64,000 nt of DNA. Origin: Gigaspora margarita. Taxonomy: Eukaryota; Glomeromycota; Glomeromycetes; Diversisporales; Gigasporaceae. Shown here in pieces: positions 33,630 through 45,079 of the stretch. Every line of letters begins with the position of its first letter. Position 1 is the first letter of the stretch. A model generated the notes under the pieces. The model was not told the DNA's origin, ran no database searches, and saw only the letters and a list, made by a program, of their open reading frames with translations. The stretch covers positions 86,596-150,595 of the forward strand of contig WTPW01001261.1 of the NCBI GenBank assembly GCA_009809945.1, read 5' to 3'. The translations under genes were made by a program, and so were the position numbers.

Positions 33630-34050
33630 TTAAAGATTGGGCACCAATTTATAAATTTGTGCTTGAGAGCACTCAAAGCAAAACTGCCAGACAGATTCCA
33701 AGCTGGGATCAATCTGGGTCAAATTGTTATATTAAAAAGCTCATGCAAAATTAAATAATAAAAAAATGATGGCAGAAAGAAGCACCTTAAAAAGAACTAG
33801 AAAAGAAAATAATATCAAGATTCGATAACAGGTGCAGTTCTGAAAAGAATGTGCAAATAAAATGGTAGGTATAAAATGGCAGGCACTGTAAATGTTACAA
33901 ACTTGAATAGAATAATTAAAAATTGGGCTCTGACTTATTAATTTGGTGCTTGAGAGCACTCTAAATTTGTGTGAATAAAATGATAAATATAATATAGTGG
34001 TTACTATAAATATTATNAAACNANAGTAAGTNTNATNAACTTAATAGTAT
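33630..34050 (+). repeat. Pair of TGCTTGAGAGCACTC repeats
   Basis: ATTGGGC ... TTTGTGCTTGAGAGCACTC at 33635-33672 recurs at 33925-33962. Both are followed by AATAAAATG(G/A)TA and TATAAAATGGCAGG-like sequence, immediately in the second copy but only after about 170 extra bases in the first. Several N bases lie at 34015-34081. Confidence 0.4.
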
Positions 34051-34393
34051 AAACTTGAACGACAATTAAAATTGAAATAANAAAATTTACTAGCTGTTCG
34101 AGTTATTAATAGAACTTCTACATATTAAAATAAACATACTTTAAAGACTGCTACTTGAAGACTTGCTATGAGTAAGTGAACTGATTATTCTGCCAATCCA
34201 CTGATTATTTTGTATATAAGTTCTTCTAGGTATAAACTATATGTTTATAAATTTTGGTAGTCTTTGCATTCATCTATCAGTCCTTGTAGCACGTTTTGTC
34301 TTAAATTATATATGATCTACTATTAAATCAATTTTAGGATATTACACAGATTAGCAGATATGTTTTCTTTAGATAACTTATAGATTATTAATT

Positions 34394-34614
34394 GTGACAG
34401 ATTATAATGAAATCGGATTATAATAAAATTTGGTTTATTTTATGACCAATTTTTAAAATTTTTTTGGGTCTTTTTTGTTAGATTTTTTTTGTAGTTAAGT
34501 TAGGTTTTAGGGTTAGAGCTATTAAAAAGAGTATAGGTAGATTTTAGTAGTACTTATATTTTTAAATTGAGACCCTAAATTTCATTATAATCTGATTTCA
34601 TTATAATCAGTGAC
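34394..34614. mobile_element. GTGACAGATTATAATGAAAT-ended TIR element
   Basis: Inverted ends with an internal tandem GATTATAATGAAATCG GATTATAA-type repeat. ATTAATT is repeated outside both ends. TTAGGGTTAG lies in the centre. A relative with GTCACGGATGATCATGAAAT ends is at 37747-37972; both share GAGTATAGGT(A/G)GATTTTA. Class unknown. Confidence 0.55.
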
Positions 34615-34754
34615 ATTAATTAATTGATTAATTAACTAATCGATTAATCGATTAGTTGGCAATAATTGATTTTAAATTAATTTTTAAAAAAAAATTTTGC
34701 TTAACTAATTGATTGTATTTATTGATCCAATTTGTAATACTACTACAAATTATG

Positions 34755-34965
34755 GGTTTGGCCAAACTTGGTTGGGCCAGGCTTGAGTTGGCTAGACTTG
34801 GATTGAACTAGGCTTAGGTTGGGCTTGTGTTGGGTTGGGCTAATATTGGGCCAGATTTGGGCTTCAAACCCACGATAAATTGGGCCAGGCTTAGGCCAGA
34901 TTTATAATTTTATAGGCCAAGCTTGGGTTTAGATAAATCCTGTTCAACCCAGTCTATTGCAAGCT
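34755..34965. repeat. GGGCTTGGGTTGGGC word-repeat block
   Basis: Degenerate reiteration of TTGGGCCAGGCTT, ACTTGG and TTGGGTT, a GC-rich island in AT-rich DNA. A comparable GGGCCCGG-word block lies at 63794-63945. The ends could not be fixed. Confidence 0.45.
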
Positions 34966-35339
34966 CTATCTATAATATATCAAAATTTAAATATTTTTAT
35001 TCTGTACCATATAGGGTTTGTTTTTTTTAAAAAAAAACCTTTAGATAAAGATAATTTAGCAACAACTAGTATTCTATATAAACTAGACCAAACAGATATT
35101 TTTAAAAATCCAAATTCAGTTTGTTTTTAAAAAATTTTTTAAAAAAATATTGCTTTCTATATCTCTCTGATAACTCTGCTCATCTTTTATATCACTTTGT
35201 TAAATGTTTTTAACTAAACAAACAAGCTAGCTTATTTTTTAGACCAGACCAAGCAGATTTTTATAAAGATTTGGATTCAGAGACCAGATTAGACTTGGAT
35301 CAGACTTAGATTTTTTGTAAAATACTAGCAACAACCTAG

Positions 35340-36668
35340 TCAAATTTAATAATATTTTGATTCTACAGATATGTAAAAATAAAATAAAAAAAATTTATCA
35401 AATTTGGTTAAAAGATTACCAAAATATCTTCATTCAAAGTTCACAAAAATTGTGCTACAACTGTTAATATATATATCAAATGTTTTTGAATAAAAATATT
35501 TTAGCAAACACCAAGCCAAATTAGATAGTTTTTTTTATTTAAATGCTACATATCTATAGAATCAAAATAAAAAAAAACATTAAATTTGGTTGGGTAGTTG
35601 TCAAGATATATTTATTTAAGAATAAATATATGCAACGCGCCCTGCGATATGCTAATTCATCGCACACAAATATGTAAACATAGTTTGTAGATCTTTGTAA
35701 CAAATAACAAAGAAATTTCTATATAACAAAATTTCAAAATAATATAAGGTTTGGGTAAGAGTCAGTGTTAGAAGTTAGAGTAGATGATAAATGTACCAAA
35801 ATTTCGTAAGGAATTTTTTTTGTTAGAGCGTGAAAGGTGGTTATATAGATAAAATTTTTTGATATTACAAATTTTAGAAAAATTTTTTTATTTTGTTACA
35901 CAAAGAAAATTTGCACGTTACACCTGATCTTCAAATTTAATTGTTAGATCATTGGGGTGCAATATACAAGACTTTGCAGGGTGCAATGCCTAATTAAGTT
36001 CTTTATTTAAATTAGTAAAAAGTTCAAATCATCTAAAAATAATAACTATAGCAAAATTTTTATAAAACTTTGAACAAAGATATTATGACAATTACCCAAA
36101 CAAATTTAATGACTTTTTTTTTTATTTTGATTTTATAATTATGTAAAATTTAAATAAAAAAAAATTCATTGAATTTTGTTAGGTGGTTGTCAAGATATCT
36201 ATGTTCAAAGTTTTGAAAAGTTCAAACATAATAACTATATCAACATTTTTATAAAATTTTGAATGAAGATATTTTAACAACTACCTATTCAAATTCAATG
36301 ATTTTTTTTTTTTAATTCTACAGATCTGTAGAATTTAAATAAAAAATTTATTGAATTTGATTAAGTGGTTGTCAAGATATCTTTATTAAAAGTTTTGAAA
36401 ATATTTAAACATTTATTAAAATAATCGTAACAAAATTTTATAAAACTTTGAATAAAGATATCTTAACAACTACTCAACAAATTCAATAAATTTTTTTTTA
36501 TTTTGATTCTATAGATATGTTGCATTCAAATAAAAAAAATCCTTTGAATTTGGCTAAGTTTTGCCAAAATATTTTTATTAAAATTTTATAACATTTAAAA
36601 TATTTATCAATAGCTATAGCACAATATATAATAGAGATATCTTGGTAACCTTCTAACCAAATTCAACG

Positions 36669-36708
<40 letters not shown>

Positions 36709-36790
36709 TGTCTGTAGAATCAAAATAAAAAAATTATTGAATTTGGTTGGGTTGTTGCTAAATTATCTTTACCTGAAGTTTTAAAAAAAA
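35340..36790 (+). repeat. Tandem array of about six palindromic units
   Basis: Units of about 150-200 bases share AACCAAATTCAA(T/C)GA, a long T run, GATTCTACAGATCTGTAGAA in the middle, an A-rich run and TTGAATTTGGTTGGGTTGTTGTCAAGATAT. Each is its own inverted repeat. Unit centres lie near 35375, 35540, 36135, 36320, 36510 and 36715. A dispersed-repeat copy (35740-35990) interrupts the array. A poly T tract lies at 36668-36705. Confidence 0.5.
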
Positions 36791-37220
36791 ACAAATCCTA
36801 TAGGGAGCAAGATAAAAAATATGGGTTAGATTTTGATGCATTGTAGATCTATCAAAAAAGCAACCGCAGATCTATTACAATCAGAGATCGTAATCGCACA
36901 ATCGGACAACAATCATGTGATTGTTCAAGTAATTAAATTTGATCAAAAAGTACATCATTTTGAAACCGCGATAAATAATTCGCAAACATTACGTAATTCA
37001 ATTATTTTATACTGTATACAAATTCCGACTTTTGAATGCGACAAAGTGCTCTACAAAGGCAATAATAAATTTTATATCATTGTGATTTAAATCACATGCC
37101 ATCCCTAGTTGGTATATCAAAATTGCTTGAATATATTGCGTAGCTACTAATTGCAATATCAAAGTACGGTGTAGCGAATAATCGTATAGCTATTACTATG
37201 AAAGACTTTGTGTAGGCCAC

Positions 37221-37548
37221 TAGTGATTTTTGCCGATATGAGAAATTTTCGGCTTAACCGGTTGATTTTTTTCAAAATTGGCAAAGTTGATTGTTATTTA
37301 CTTGTAGTGATCTTGCGATAATGAAAAAGGCTTAGCTGGTTGATTTTTTTTTTAAAAAAAAAAATCAGCTAACCTAATTGATTTGGTATACCGTTACGGA
37401 AATTTCTGATGTGGCAAATGAAGGTCAAATTTTAATAGATTCCAAAATAAATACTGAATACTTTAAGAAAATCGACCAAGCCGACTAAGCCGATAAAATT
37501 ATTGGTTTGGTCATAGCCGAAAAAATTATGATCGGCCAAAATCACTAT
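37221..37548. mobile_element. hAT-like MITE, TAGTGATTTT ends
   Basis: Ends TAGTGATTTTTGCCGAT and the complement TAGTGATTTTGGCCGAT. An exact eight-base duplication TAGGCCAC flanks it (37213-37220 and 37549-37556). The interior carries CGGCTTAACCGG, GGCTTAGCTGG and CCGACTAAGCCG words. Related in style to 21084-21357. Confidence 0.75.
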
Positions 37549-37746
37549 TAGGCCACTAAAAAAGGAAAAGCGTATAGTATACTTGTACGTATAAAAAAAT
37601 TATTTTTTTTTATAAATTTTCTATCGATGGCTTGTACACGTGATTCGCGATTATTAATTTAATTGCTTAAATATATAGGTCATATTTATACAATTGATAA
37701 CGACAAGATTTAATAATTTATATGATACAATCGTAAATTAATTAAT

Positions 37747-37972
37747 GTCACGGATGATCATGAAATCGGATGATGGTGAAATTTGGATATATTTTATGTA
37801 AGATTTTTTAAAATTGTTTAGGGCCTTTTTTGTCTGCTTTTTTTTTTATGGTTGAGTTAGGATTTAGGGTTAGGGTTATTAATAAAAGAGTATAGGTGGA
37901 TTTTAATAGGGCTTATATTTTCAAATTAAGACTCCCAAATTTCAACATCATGATTTCACGATCATCCGCGAC
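37747..37972. mobile_element. GTCACGGATGATCATGAAAT-ended TIR element
   Basis: Right end complement GTCGCGGATGATCGTGAAAT. AATTAAT is repeated outside both ends. TTAGGGTTAGGG lies in the centre. Same family as 34394-34614. Confidence 0.6.
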
Positions 37973-37979
37973 AATTAAT

Positions 37980-39760
37980 AATGCTGTAATGAGCAATGGC
38001 AATTGATCGAAAAACAATATTTATTATAAGTATATAGATTTATTCAAATCGATATATACAAGAGAAAAAAATGCTCTCATCTTTTAACATTAAAAAAAAA
38101 AAGAAAGAAAAAAAATGTTAATCGCCTATCCAGCCTTTAAACAGGCCTTTACCCAAATACTTTGTGAGAATTATCACTATATCTAAACAAATTTAAGGGT
38201 AGGGATATTTCAATAGTAATCACGTTACCTGCTAGTGTACAAATAGTAATTGCCAATTTATATATATAATTATATATATAATTTTCAAAATTCATCAACT
38301 CTTTATATGTAATAAGATTTTGAAAAGATATTTTGCACACATGTAGAGTTTTAATATAGCTCTACAAAGTCGTTGATCAGATTTTTTTAAAACCTCTTAG
38401 ATAAAAAGTTATTGCTATTTAAAAAATTGAAATATAAACTACCAGCACCATAGTAATAATATGTGTAATTCTTTTATGTTTAGGATAGTTAATATAAAAA
38501 AATTTTATTTAGAAATTAGAATGAAATTAGCAGTAATTATTACATTATTTGAGTATCTTGATTAAAATCCACCAATATAATGATTAGTACGGTGTAAGCG
38601 CTAAATAACACCTTAATTTTTGGAATCATACCCCTTAATAATAATAAGATTCGAACAAACATTCGAGGGAACTAAATTTGGTACTAAGTAAACCTACTTT
38701 CATCCCAATGTGAAGAGAGCGAAAGTAGATTTACTTAGTACCAAACTTAGTTCCGGAGCACTTTTTGCTTCTTTACTTTTTATGTAGGATATATTGAGAT
38801 GCGCGTTAATTCGAACGTTAATTAGAGACCACATGTTAGGTTTCTGATTTTTGAAATAATGTTCACGAGGTTATTTCGCGCTTATACGACTATAATGATC
38901 GAGGATCAGATCTTGCGTTTGTGAACCTGAAGTCTGTGACCTGGGATTAGAAGGCCACCGCTAACAGATAATTTCAACTCCAGAACTTGGTTTAAAAATA
39001 ACCAACCCTAAAATCAAAAACGGAACTTCTCTGGTGTTTGATACGAAGTACATTTATCCGTCTAATAAGACTAATAAGACTTCTGCAATTAAAGTTTCTA
39101 AAAATAATCATGAATTCAATCATGTCTTTTTTTATAGAAAATCTGTATTGTAAAAGTGATTAAAATTCGTGATTTTATTTAACTCCAATGAATTAAAATA
39201 GTCCAAAAAACTTTTTGGAAGGTAGTATATTGTTATTCTACACGGAGTGATATGCGTTATATTATTTGATGCACGATTTATTTTTAGGAGTCGCTTTTAG
39301 ACAAGTCGAGAATTGTGATTAGTGCATAAATACCCGCTTATTTAACAGTTATTCAAAAGTAGACCTTTGATTCACAACAGTAAAAGTTCCTTATAGTGTA
39401 TTTACCACATTCCTATACCGAAATCTAAAATAATATATATATTTTTTTTAAAAAAAAGAAGGTTTTGATAGACAGGCTCGTTATAAAAAAAGTTCGCACG
39501 TACGTAAGTATTTTCAATTTTTGATATTGATGAATCAAAAAAGAAACATTAAACAATGAGCACTAACGCAGTAAATAAGCTGCCCTATTGAAATTTCTTG
39601 AACAATGATTAATTCCTAAAATTAGATTTTTGTAAATATAAATACTCAAAGTTAGTTGTTTCATCTTGATTACAAGTTCTCTGTTTTCAGGATATTATAA
39701 ACAATATTACTTTTAAACTCTCGACAACTATTATCCACGATAATAACATATTTGTTTCTT
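37980..39760. other. No recognised gene; flank of the gene island
   Basis: Base composition becomes less extreme to the right. ACTAAGTAAACCTACTTTCA (about 38685) returns inverted as TGAAAGTAGATTTACTTAGT-like sequence (about 38710-38735), a small hairpin. The frames at 36833-37090 and 38149-38340 show no recognisable similarity. Confidence 0.3.
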
Positions 39761-39767
39761 AAATAAA

Positions 39768-40199
39768 ATGAAAAAGTATACCTTTATCTTATTACTACTC
39801 ACAATTTTCATCAAAATCATCAGTTCTTTTGAACCAGACGTTCCCGTCAAATTTGCACGCGCAAAATTTGGCGTTTTAGGCTTAATATCTGGAACGATGT
39901 ACTTTAAGTACATGGACTTTAGCAAAACCAAAGTTATCGCTCAATTCCATAAAGGTTTCACCATCTCATCAAACGCATCAGATTATAAGATTCGATTAGT
40001 TAGAAGACCATTGTGCCCATCATTTATTAGTCAATATGATTTGACATCTGAACTGAATTACAAGATTTTTGAACCGTGTGGAAGTACTACAAAGATGGTG
40101 GGTGTGTTTGATTTTGAAATAAATGAACTTGAGGATTTGTTCGCTCAGATTTCGATGAATCATCAGGTCTTGGATTATGCTGAAATTGTGATGCATTGA
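39768..40199 (+). CDS. Small secreted protein of 143 residues, unknown function
   Basis: An intronless frame starts with ATG and stops with TGA. Residues 1-20 (MKKYTFILLLLTIFIKIISS) are a convincing signal peptide: two Lys, a hydrophobic core and small residues before the probable cut. The mature part of about 123 residues has only two Cys (in PLCPSF and EPCGST), many beta-type stretches and no transmembrane segment, so it should be a soluble exported protein, perhaps with one disulphide. The GVLGLISGTMYFKY ... AQFHKGF segment faintly recalls secreted beta-barrel proteins such as Cu/Zn superoxide dismutase-like folds, but no metal ligands are visible and I would not assign it. Size and signal peptide fit the effector-like small secreted proteins common in mycorrhizal fungi, which is inference. 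The frame is intact, and an opposite-strand frame overlaps it. Confidence 0.65.
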   Translation: MKKYTFILLLLTIFIKIISSFEPDVPVKFARAKFGVLGLISGTMYFKYMDFSKTKVIAQFHKGFTISSNASDYKIRLVRRPLCPSFISQYDLTSELNYKIFEPCGSTTKMVGVFDFEINELEDLFAQISMNHQVLDYAEIVMH

Positions 40200-40370
40200 A
40201 AATAGTCTAGCAAAAAAATTAATATATAGGATATATAATGTAATACAATTTTTCGTCGCATCGTTTTTTTTTTTTTTTAAAAAAAAAAAAACCACCTTAC
40301 ATTCTGTATACATGTATGGTTATTTTATCACTTCTAATACAATTTTATTACAAGTTACTGTTTTAAAGTA

Positions 40371-40486
40371 CCGTAAATTACCTGATACAAGACCCGAGTC
40401 TCTTACATTCCATCAAAAAAATTAATTAATTAATAAAATAACTAGTAAAAAGTGAGGTTGGGTCTGATATACCCGGTAATTTACGG
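40371..40486. mobile_element. 116-base CCGTAAATT MITE
   Basis: CCGTAAATTACC(T)G and its inverted end CGGTAATTTACGG, with TA at 40369-40370 and 40487-40488. Sits 170 bases after the secreted-protein gene. Same family as 10788-10921. Confidence 0.65.
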
Positions 40487-40489
40487 TAT

Positions 40490-41830
40490 ATAATTTTTAT
40501 TTTAGTTAAAAAAAAATATTATATTTAGATTTTGATAAACATTATGTAAATTCTCAAAATTTTCAAAATAATTGTAAAACCATGGTAAAACCCTTAGTGT
40601 AAATTATAAAAATTTTTTGAATTAGCTCTCCCGAATTATGATTTAGAATAGCAATGGGACTTTCTAATTTTTTAATCATTATTAACAAATTGTTAAATTA
40701 ATAATAATTCATTTCTATCGATTGATTATTGAATTATTCAAAATGCATAGAAAGTATCGATAGAATGATAGAATCAGCGATTAATCATATTTTTTATGTA
40801 CTCTAATATAATGATTTTATGCCGATAAAAAATTAACAAATAAAAGTTCAGCAAAGTGTACATGTAGAAATATGTCAGCGACAGAAATTTCCACTACAAC
40901 TAAATCATCATTTTCTACAAAGATGTTCTATGCATATTGGATATTCATTTATTCATTTATTAATTGTTTTATTGATAATTGTTTATAAATTATTGTTAAA
41001 TTAATTAATTTTTTATTTTTAATTTTTAATCGTTAACAATTCATAATTAATAGTTAGAGATTCCCATCAATAATTTATAGTGATTTTCAAATTATTCGCC
41101 CATCTTTTTCATCTATTTACGATTGAAAAAAAAGATCAAATAAATAAATAAATAAAACTATCAGTATTAGCCTCTATTTCAATTATTTGTTTAAATAATG
41201 TTTAATATACTTGATATTATCAAATTGACGAGATTAAACATCCAAGAACTGCTACTTTGAACCTAATTTGCATCATACCGTGAATTAAAAATAAACATGA
41301 TGAATAAGTAAATGCAAATATCTAACTTAATTAGAAAACAATAGAAAAGAAATATCAGAGAGGCATTTCTCAACATATGATCATTCAGTTTGAAACAGCC
41401 TTATGTAATGCATATTTCATCTTTTAATTTTTAAATTTGAAAAATGAATAAATATACATAATTACTTACTATATGCACTAAGAATCATGGCTTTGTCGCC
41501 TTAATTATATTTATAATGTGATTAGTTATGAGTTGTATCCTTACACAATATAATACAACCTTTAGTTTAGATCGAGTATATTACAGAAAATAACATTTAG
41601 ATATATCTTACCTCACAATAACTTGAACAATAACTTGAAATATTCAATAATAACTCCAAAAATAATTCATCAAATTCCGCAAACATAATATCCTCAACCA
41701 TTTCATCTAACGGTTGATTGTATAAACACTGCAAAAGTAATTTAAAATAACTTTAATTGGTATTTCATCCTTAACGGTGAAATCCCTTTAACCATGTGGG
41801 GAGTTGCTAAATTCGTTTTATAAATCATTC
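40490..41830. other. AT-rich intergenic DNA with one exon-like segment
   Basis: No clear gene. On the minus strand 41728-41612 is an open 39-codon segment (LDEMVEDIMFAEFDELFLEL) bounded by a good acceptor (TTTTGCAG) and donor (GTAAGA). It may be an exon of a decayed or unrecognised gene. Confidence 0.25.
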
Positions 41831-41835
41831 AATTC

Positions 41836-42719
41836 TTAAAATAATGCAAATAAATAAGTAATTTGATGTGTGAATTTAAACCTGTAATAGACGAATAAAC
41901 TATATGTCACCCACATCAAGAATCTTTTCACTATCCCTATTTCTTTATCATCTTTTGATTGTGTCGGAAAATAATGTGATAGTCGAGCTTTTGCAACATA
42001 TGATTCCATAATAATTTTTTCAAGGTAATTCGGTGTTGCACTTGGTAATCTTGACACTTGATAGAAATTTATAGTTAATATAGGAAAAGCTGTCAGAGGT
42101 AATAAATATTACCGGAAAAAAAAAAGAAACCAAATGACAAACTTTATAATAAATACCCAAATTTTTGAAAGCATGCTCAAATTCTGAAATCTTGTTTTTG
42201 TTCTGGAGTTGCATTAAAAACGTCATGTTTTGAATTTGTAAAAATATGTTCCTTTCAAACAATCTATAATAAATCATCAATTATAATATTTAAATCTATT
42301 TATGAATCGTTTTAAACCTCAGTCTGATAATCACTAAGACAATTACCAAGTTTCCTACTCGTAACTTTTTTGTCACAACTTCATCCATGTACTGTACTGT
42401 CTAATTTTGCTTCTTTTTTTTTTTTTTTTTTTATGGTTTCGAATTACGCTGAAAATACGGATGCCAAATGTAATAAGCGAGTACGTTTCTTATCGTAGTC
42501 GTTAGGTAGGTTTTTAATTAATACAATACCAAGGAAATGTGAGTGAGTTCCAAATGCTTTCCTCAATAGAATCTGAACTGTCAAATTTGTCAAAATGTCA
42601 TTGTAATCGAGAATGATGACACCTTTGAGACTTTTTATTTCATCGCATGCAATCATAAAGAAAAATTTTTTACGTTTCACAATCCTTTTATAGAAAGGTA
42701 TTTCACAGATCAGTAGCAT
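41836..42719 (-). pseudogene. Remnant of a 2OG-Fe(II) oxygenase (isopenicillin N synthase-like)
   Basis: Three blocks on the minus strand fit, in order, the N-terminal half of this superfamily. They are GVIILDYNDILTN with AFGTHSHFLGIVLIKNLP and RTRLLHLASVF (42640-42444), then KISEFEHAFKNLG (about 42200-42160), then ATPNYLEKIIMESYVAKARL followed by SHYFP (about 42040-41965). In the family the last block is followed by the iron-binding HxD region (W-C-G-W-H-x-D). Here the frame ends in unrelated sequence (RFLMWVTYSLF), so the catalytic centre is absent. A stop also falls right after the first block. Members oxidise small molecules using Fe(II) and 2-oxoglutarate, but this copy should be inactive. 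The neighbouring coiled-coil exons (43845-44302) are in the same orientation but unrelated. Confidence 0.6.
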
Positions 42720-43319
42720 ATCTGATTTGCTATAATCTCATCAGATAGTATCAGGTATAATTTAAAAATTCGGCCAATACTATACGCAGGATAATCAGTA
42801 AATTTGATTAGAAAATTAATCGTTAAATTTCTATTATCACGTGATTTGCGGAATTTTTTAGACTGGTGTTATTAGTCTTATAAATATTTTTGCACTTATT
42901 GCTAGTACTAGTCAGAATAACTACACATATGTTCTAAATGCTACAAACGGTCAACAAAAAAAAAAAAAGATTGAAGCGTTACATGTAAGATTTAAACTTA
43001 AGAAACTTCGTGTATACCATTTGACATGCTGTTATAATATTAAGCTTGTACTAACGCTAATATTTTATGTATTTTGAATATTATAAAGTTAAACTTTAGT
43101 AAGTGTAACCTTGGGTTAAGTAGTAGATCGATAACATGCATAAGTATATGAGTATTATTGTTTCGTTAATTATGTAGCTAGAGGTCACATCACATCTCTA
43201 ATAAAGGTCACTATAATTAAAAATAAGATTAAATTACTTTAATTATTTTTATTTTTCAAAATGAAATAAATAAAGAATAAGATAGCTTTGCTAATAATTT
43301 ACTCGTATATTGATTTTTG

Positions 43320-43412
43320 ATCGATCTGAACGTCATCCTATGACCCGAGTACAGTATACCCGTTGGTTAACCAGGTAGCGTTTTTTTGGTAGAGTATAAT
43401 CACTACCTGAGA
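43320..43412. repeat. Right-end copy of the 6050-6505 repeat
   Basis: GTTAACC(A/G)GGTA..GTTTTTTTGG and AGTATAATCACTA match the right end of the 6050-6505 block in the same orientation. Confidence 0.4.
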
Positions 43413-43844
43413 AGGGGACCATATGTTAAAATGCCAACAGAAACATCAAAAAATTTGAAAAAACTAATTCATGAAAATATTAGAATACAATAGACACAGC
43501 TAGCAAGAAGTTTGTATATTTATACAACTTAAAAATCTATCAAATCAATCCCAATATTTGAATCTACTAAAACTATATTTCTAAATGATATGTATAATAT
43601 ATACCAATGCTTGATAATAAAATGTATACAAAAAACAGCTGGCGATTTTTCATAATTGACCTGGATCTAGAGTTAACACCTCTATCCGGATAGAGGTATT
43701 AACTCTACCTGGATCACCGATTATTTTTTCGAGCTTATTGAAGAAAAGCGCCTCCGATTCCTTAATCTAATTTACAGATCATTATTTATTATTATTAAGT
43801 GATAACAAAAGTTAAACCATGATGTAAAAAGGAAAAATGCTTGC

Positions 43845-44302
43845 CTTATTTTTTGTTCAAAGATAATTTGATTTTTTTTAATAATGTTTTGGTCTTTTCT
43901 TGCAATAACTTTGTCCTTTTCCACAATTGTTTTCTTCAAATCAATGACTCTTTTTTCTAAACATTTAATATATTCAGCTTGATCTTGCATACAATAAATT
44001 ATACAGCATTATAGCATCCATAATTACAGTATTAAAAAGTATAAATACAGTACCTTTTAAGTTATTTTCGACTGTTTCTAACCATTGTAAAATCTTAGGA
44101 TTGCAAAGATCCTTATTTCTGACTTCTGAAGAGGAGTAATCATTTTCCTTTGATTGTAATTATTAATAAAAATAAATAAATTATGTAAAAAAAAAATAAA
44201 AAATAAAAATATGCACCAATCCATTACATATTAAAAAATAAAAATACACACCAATTCATTACGTATTAACTTTGTAGGCGGTTTAAATTGAAATTTTGAT
44301 GC
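43845..44302 (-). CDS. Three exons of an unrecognised coiled-coil protein, partial
   Basis: Exons 44302-44252 (FKPPTKLIRNEL end), 44147-44054 (DYSSSEVRNKDLCNPKILQW) and 43983-43845 join in phase with introns of 104 and 70 bases (GT-AG). The last exon encodes EYIKCLEKRVIDLKKTIVEK followed by DKVIARKDQNIIKKNQ, a highly charged heptad-like helix predicted to form a coiled coil. It ends at a GC-type donor (GCAAGC), or the frame simply runs on to a stop at 43772. A further open piece (IKESEALFFNKLEKIIG, about 43765-43715) could be a later exon but does not join in phase. Neither the start nor the end of the protein is secure, and no function can be proposed. A short palindrome (about 43664-43710) lies in the possible 3' part. 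Confidence 0.4.
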
Positions 44303-44739
44303 CTAATCTATAATAATAATAATAAAATAATTAAATAATGCAGAAAATGTATATCCAGTAGCAATATTTTACATTAATAATATGTCAGGCAAAGCTTCTT
44401 CTACGATAAGGTTCACAACTAATTGCTCCTCTGAAATTAGTATGCCTTATTGGCAAGATGCTCCTTAAAATCACAATTCACGCCTAGAACAACTATTCTC
44501 GCAAATAGCCTCTGTAACTATCCAGTATAACCCAGGTAGCCAAATAAAAGTAAACTAAGCCTACTACAGCTAAATGGTCATTAGATTATTGTTCCATTGT
44601 CCTTATGTTAATGCTAGGACAACCGCGCAACAAAGCAGTTTAAAGGGCGCAGACTTTACTAAAAAAAATATATAGCTACCTTGGCTGTTGAATTCATTAT
44701 TCTTTTGAAAGCAAACAATAACAGATATTAGATGCAATA

Positions 44740-45070
44740 GTAGTTAAACAAAAATTTGGGTTAGGGTAAAGGTTAGAAAGGACTATAGTATTGCATAAAA
44801 GCGATAAACGTTTTTTTTGCAAAGCGAACGTTTGTTTTGATTTTCTTTACGTTACACCTGATCCTGATTTTTAATTGGCCGGAAAATCACGTAAACGGAA
44901 AATCGATCCTACGCCCTGGTCTTCACGCCCAATAGGGTTTAATCTCTAACCCAATATACTAATAATCTGAGCAATGTCAATGGGGTTGTTGGCTTCCATT
45001 GGCACTATTCAGAAATTATTCTCAATGGAGCAATGTCAATGGAGCTGTTCTCCATTCATTCCAATGGATA
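44740..45070. repeat. Dispersed-repeat copy and CAATGTCAATGG words
   Basis: 44750-44890 matches the 20100-20560 unit (GTTAGGGTAAAGGTTAG ... TTACGTTACACCTGATC). It is followed by GAGCAATGTCAATGG-type words at 44975-45055. The frame at 45167-45394 beyond it has no recognisable similarity. Confidence 0.4.
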
Positions 45071-45079
45071 AATGTGCCA

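Noticed and set aside
33630-33962. Direct repeats as ends of a long-terminal-repeat element
   Set aside because: The repeats are only about 40 bases, lack typical terminal bases and enclose no element sequence.
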